Source of the DNA: Sphingomonas sp. Leaf67
Lineage (GTDB): Bacteria; Pseudomonadota; Alphaproteobacteria; Sphingomonadales; Sphingomonadaceae
Length of the DNA: 64,000 bases
Direction: 5' to 3'
Assembly (NCBI RefSeq): GCF_001421965.1
Contig: NZ_LMLP01000025.1
Span: 1 to 64,000, forward strand
In this document: positions 60,494-64,000 of the stretch, one piece after another
Layout of the letters: each line of letters begins with the position of its first letter
Position numbering within the stretch: position 1 is the stretch's first letter
Made by a program: the position numbers and the translations under genes
Notes under the pieces: generated by a model
Database searches by the model: none
Seen by the model: only the letters and a program-made list of their open reading frames with translations
What the model was told of the DNA's origin: nothing

Positions 60494-62986
60494 TTAGAAG
60501 CCGAACTTGATCGAACCGATGACGGTGCGCGGATAGCCGACCGACAGGTTCGGGTTGCCGGACGATGCATCGACCTGCGTGCTGATGTTGCCGAAATACC
60601 GCTCGTTGAAGAGGTTGCGGACGTTGAGCGACAGGTTGGTCTTGGCGAGGCCGTACTGTTCGAGGCTGAAGCGCGCGTCGAGATCGACGAGCGTATAGGC
60701 ACCGACCACCACGTCGTTCAGGTCCGTCAGGAAGCGTTCGTCGACCCACTTGCCCTGCACGCCGACATTGACCGGACCGTAGTTGAATTCGGCGCGACCG
60801 CCGAACTGCCATTCCGGAGTCTCCGGCACGGCCTTGCCCTTGGTCTGCGCAACGGCGGTACCGGTGGTCTGCACGTTCGAGAGGAGCTCGGTATGGGTGT
60901 ACGATGCGATCGCCGTCAGGCCCAGCCACGTGGTCGGACGCACGGTGACGGTGCCGTCGAAGCCATAGCTGTCCACGGCGCCGATGTTGCGGTCGAACGA
61001 GATGCCCTGATCGAAGTCGAAGGACGACACGATGCGGTTCTTGTACTTGATGTACCAGCCGGTCAGCTGCGACTGCACCATGCGGCTGTTGTAACGCAGA
61101 CCCAGATCGAACGAGTCCGTCTTTTCCGGCTGCACGCCGATGAACGGCGCACGATACAGGTTGTCGGTGCGCGGTGCGGAGAAGCCCTTCGCATAGCTAC
61201 CGAACATGCTGACGTTGGTATCGACGAAGTTATAGGTGAAGCCGGCGTTCGGCAGGATCGCGTCGTACTTGTAGGTCGTCGCGAACGGCGCATAGTACGG
61301 CGTAGCCCCCGTGGTCGGCACGACGGCGTCCGGCGCGATGATGCGCAACGACGTGAGCGGCTCGCTGGTGCAATAGGCGAAGCCCGAACCGCGTGCCTCG
61401 ATCGGGCAGTTGGTCTGCAGGTCGCGCTTGAAGAATGGTGCCCGCAGACCGACCTGCAGCGTGAAGGCGCGATCGAAGAAGCGACCGATATATTCGCCCG
61501 ACACCTGATTCAGGAGCGCGGTCGATTCACGGTCACGCTGGCTAATGGTGAAGCCATCGGCGGTCAGTACCGGACGACCGTTACGACCCGAGAAGATGTC
61601 TTCGGGCATGCCGTTCGAGAAAAGGTTGCCCCATTCTCCGGTCTGGCGGTGGTTGGCATTGTCGTAGGTATAGGCGACGCGGACGCGCTGGTCTTCGGTG
61701 ATGTCGTAGCGCAGCGATGCGATGCCGGTGTAACGATTGGTGTTGGTGATGTTCGGCGAGAAAAAGCGGACGGTGTCGAGGACATCGCCGTCGCCGTTGA
61801 AATCAACGCCCGCCGACGTGGTCAGGCCGCCCTTTGCACGCGCCGAATTCTCGGCCAGCGTCGAGGTGCCACCGCCATGGGCCAGCGTATACTGGTACGA
61901 ACCATCGAGCGTCAGCGTCAGCTTGTCGGACAATGTGAAGCGCGAGTTGGCGCGGATGTTGCCGGTGTTCGACGGGTTGACGCGAATGCCGTAATAATTC
62001 GAGCAGTTCGCGGCGTCGCCCTGCGCCTCGTTCTGGGCGGTGCCGCGAACCGGGGTCGGACGGTTGCAGAACTCGTTGTTCTCGAAATTGTTGACAGTTT
62101 CGAACTGCTGTTCGTTCAGATCGATGCGGATCGGATTGGCGGGCGACGCGCTGGCGTTCGCCGGGATCACGCCGGTGCCGAACAGGGTGCGCATGTCACC
62201 CACCGATACCGCACGATAGAAGTTGTTGCGGTTCTCGTTGTAATGGCCCGACACCCGGATGAAGTCGCCATTGTCGCCAAGCGGCTGATAGATGCCGGCG
62301 TTGAACTGCTGCTTGCGGATTTCGCCGGGGCCACGGAACTTGTCGTTCGACGCGGTCGACGCCGACAGGAAGGCGCGGGTGCCGAACGAGGTCAGGTTGC
62401 CGGTTTCGATCAGGCCGAACACGCGGTGGAAATCGAAATCGCCGTACGATGCGACCATCGTCGCCGACAGCGTTTCCGACGGGATCAGCGTGCGATAGTT
62501 GATCGTGCCGCCGGCCGCCGATGCGGTCGGGCTGTCGATGTCGGTCGCGCCGAGGTTCACGTTAATCTCGTCGACCAGTTCGGGATCGAGCTGCTGGTTC
62601 GAATAGATCGCGTAGTTGCCTGAATCGTTCAGCGGGAAACCGTCGAACGTCAGCGAGACGCGGTTGCCGTCGAAGCCGCGGATACGGATGTTGCCGCCCG
62701 ACGAACCGAACGGATCGCTCTGCGTGAAGTTGACGCCGGGAACGATGTTCAGTGCGTCGAGCACCGTGTTTCCGGGGGTCTGCTTGGCAAGAAATTCCTG
62801 ATCGAGCACGACGCGTGCCTTGGGGCCGTCGGGGATCTTGATGCCGTCGACGCCATTGTCGGTGCGGCTGCCGGTGACGACGATGTCTTCCGATTCGAAA
62901 TCGGTCGAACCGGTCGATTGCGCGAAGGCCGAGGCCGGGAGCAGGAGCGCGGCAAAGGCCACGCCGGCATGGAGCTTGGTGTTCAT
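60494..62986 (-). CDS. TonB-dependent receptor, IroN/FepA-like plug
   Basis: 830 residues. Signal peptide (MNTKLHAGVAFAALLLPASAFAQ), TonB box EDIVVTGSRT, then a plug with NTVLDALNIVPGVNFTQSDP and GGNIRIRGFDGNRVSLTFDG, and a barrel ending TVIGSIKFGF with terminal Phe. Cys pairs occur in loops (EFCNRPT...NCSNYYG; NCPIEARGSGFAYC). Ligand unknown. It is probably transcribed alone, with a clear terminator behind it and ligA ahead of it on the same strand. Codon use is somewhat less GC-extreme than in the other receptors, as often seen in highly expressed genes. Confidence 0.93.
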   Translation of the reverse strand: MNTKLHAGVAFAALLLPASAFAQSTGSTDFESEDIVVTGSRTDNGVDGIKIPDGPKARVVLDQEFLAKQTPGNTVLDALNIVPGVNFTQSDPFGSSGGNIRIRGFDGNRVSLTFDGFPLNDSGNYAIYSNQQLDPELVDEINVNLGATDIDSPTASAAGGTINYRTLIPSETLSATMVASYGDFDFHRVFGLIETGNLTSFGTRAFLSASTASNDKFRGPGEIRKQQFNAGIYQPLGDNGDFIRVSGHYNENRNNFYRAVSVGDMRTLFGTGVIPANASASPANPIRIDLNEQQFETVNNFENNEFCNRPTPVRGTAQNEAQGDAANCSNYYGIRVNPSNTGNIRANSRFTLSDKLTLTLDGSYQYTLAHGGGTSTLAENSARAKGGLTTSAGVDFNGDGDVLDTVRFFSPNITNTNRYTGIASLRYDITEDQRVRVAYTYDNANHRQTGEWGNLFSNGMPEDIFSGRNGRPVLTADGFTISQRDRESTALLNQVSGEYIGRFFDRAFTLQVGLRAPFFKRDLQTNCPIEARGSGFAYCTSEPLTSLRIIAPDAVVPTTGATPYYAPFATTYKYDAILPNAGFTYNFVDTNVSMFGSYAKGFSAPRTDNLYRAPFIGVQPEKTDSFDLGLRYNSRMVQSQLTGWYIKYKNRIVSSFDFDQGISFDRNIGAVDSYGFDGTVTVRPTTWLGLTAIASYTHTELLSNVQTTGTAVAQTKGKAVPETPEWQFGGRAEFNYGPVNVGVQGKWVDERFLTDLNDVVVGAYTLVDLDARFSLEQYGLAKTNLSLNVRNLFNERYFGNISTQVDASSGNPNLSVGYPRTVIGSIKFGF

Positions 62987-63106
62987 AGGTCCCCTTGGAA
63001 TCGCAAATGGGTGGCGCGACTCTCTCGCTGGTTCAGGCGGTGCGCTTCACCGTCCCGGCGCCAATGAACGTCCCATATTTCTATTTTGCGACAACCGGAA
63101 GCGGGG

Positions 63107-63126
63107 GCATCAGTCTGTTTTGATGC
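63107..63126. promoter_or_regulatory. Small inverted repeat upstream of the last TBDR
   Basis: GCATCA and TGATGC (6-bp arms, 8-base spacer) lie between the ligA stop and the receptor start. It could be an operator or a weak hairpin. No T-run is seen. Confidence 0.3.
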
Positions 63127-63138
63127 GTTGCAAAAACA

Positions 63139-64000
<862 letters not shown>

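Overview
High-GC genomic DNA from what is most probably a Sphingomonas-like alphaproteobacterium (inference). The basis is six TonB-dependent receptors (TBDRs), many exported carbohydrate enzymes with twin-arginine signals, DUF3297 and TrhO genes, and a LytS/LytTR pair of the sphingomonad type. The left edge lies inside an IS element. The right edge cuts ligA.

Layout. 1-1367: IS3-family element with a duplicated right end. 1365-6549: formylglycine-generating enzyme (FGE) and Cys-type sulfatase, divergent from a TBDR. 6992-13070: iron module of Fiu-like receptor, PiuC, PepSY membrane protein, DUF2271, DUF4198 and ApbE. 13420-16238: RTX subtilisin followed by an I78 protease inhibitor, flanked by AT-rich DNA and an IS3 relic. 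17222-22486: GH31 (PA14-containing) and GH95, suggesting xyloglucan trimming. 22950-24380: small VOC and hypothetical genes. 24455-27766: large double beta-helix/propeller protein and a lone LuxR-type HTH. 28014-33848: gluconate transporter, FadR-type regulator, gluconokinase and a TBDR.

33889-43605: a complete assimilatory nitrate cluster on the minus strand (nasT-nasS, leader, nitrate transporter, nirB-nirD, nasA, SUMT). The leader ahead of the transporter contains two hairpins with the same hexaloop, then an intrinsic terminator, as expected for NasT (ANTAR) antitermination.

43667-55928: a plant-polysaccharide locus of GH43, TBDR, pectate lyase, ThuA-cupin protein, carboxylesterase, LacI regulator, FAH-type hydratase and hexuronate-like MFS transporter. 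The same 13-bp near-palindrome lies in the TBDR/pectate-lyase gap and in the lacI/hydratase gap, so one LacI protein probably controls both halves. 56083-64000: housekeeping and signalling genes (EVE protein, DUF3297, TrhO, LytTR regulator, LytS kinase, TBDR, ligA).

Together the region supports import and breakdown of plant cell-wall sugars and sulfated compounds, plus iron and nitrate acquisition. Most assignments rest on motifs read by eye. Substrates are inferred from family and context.
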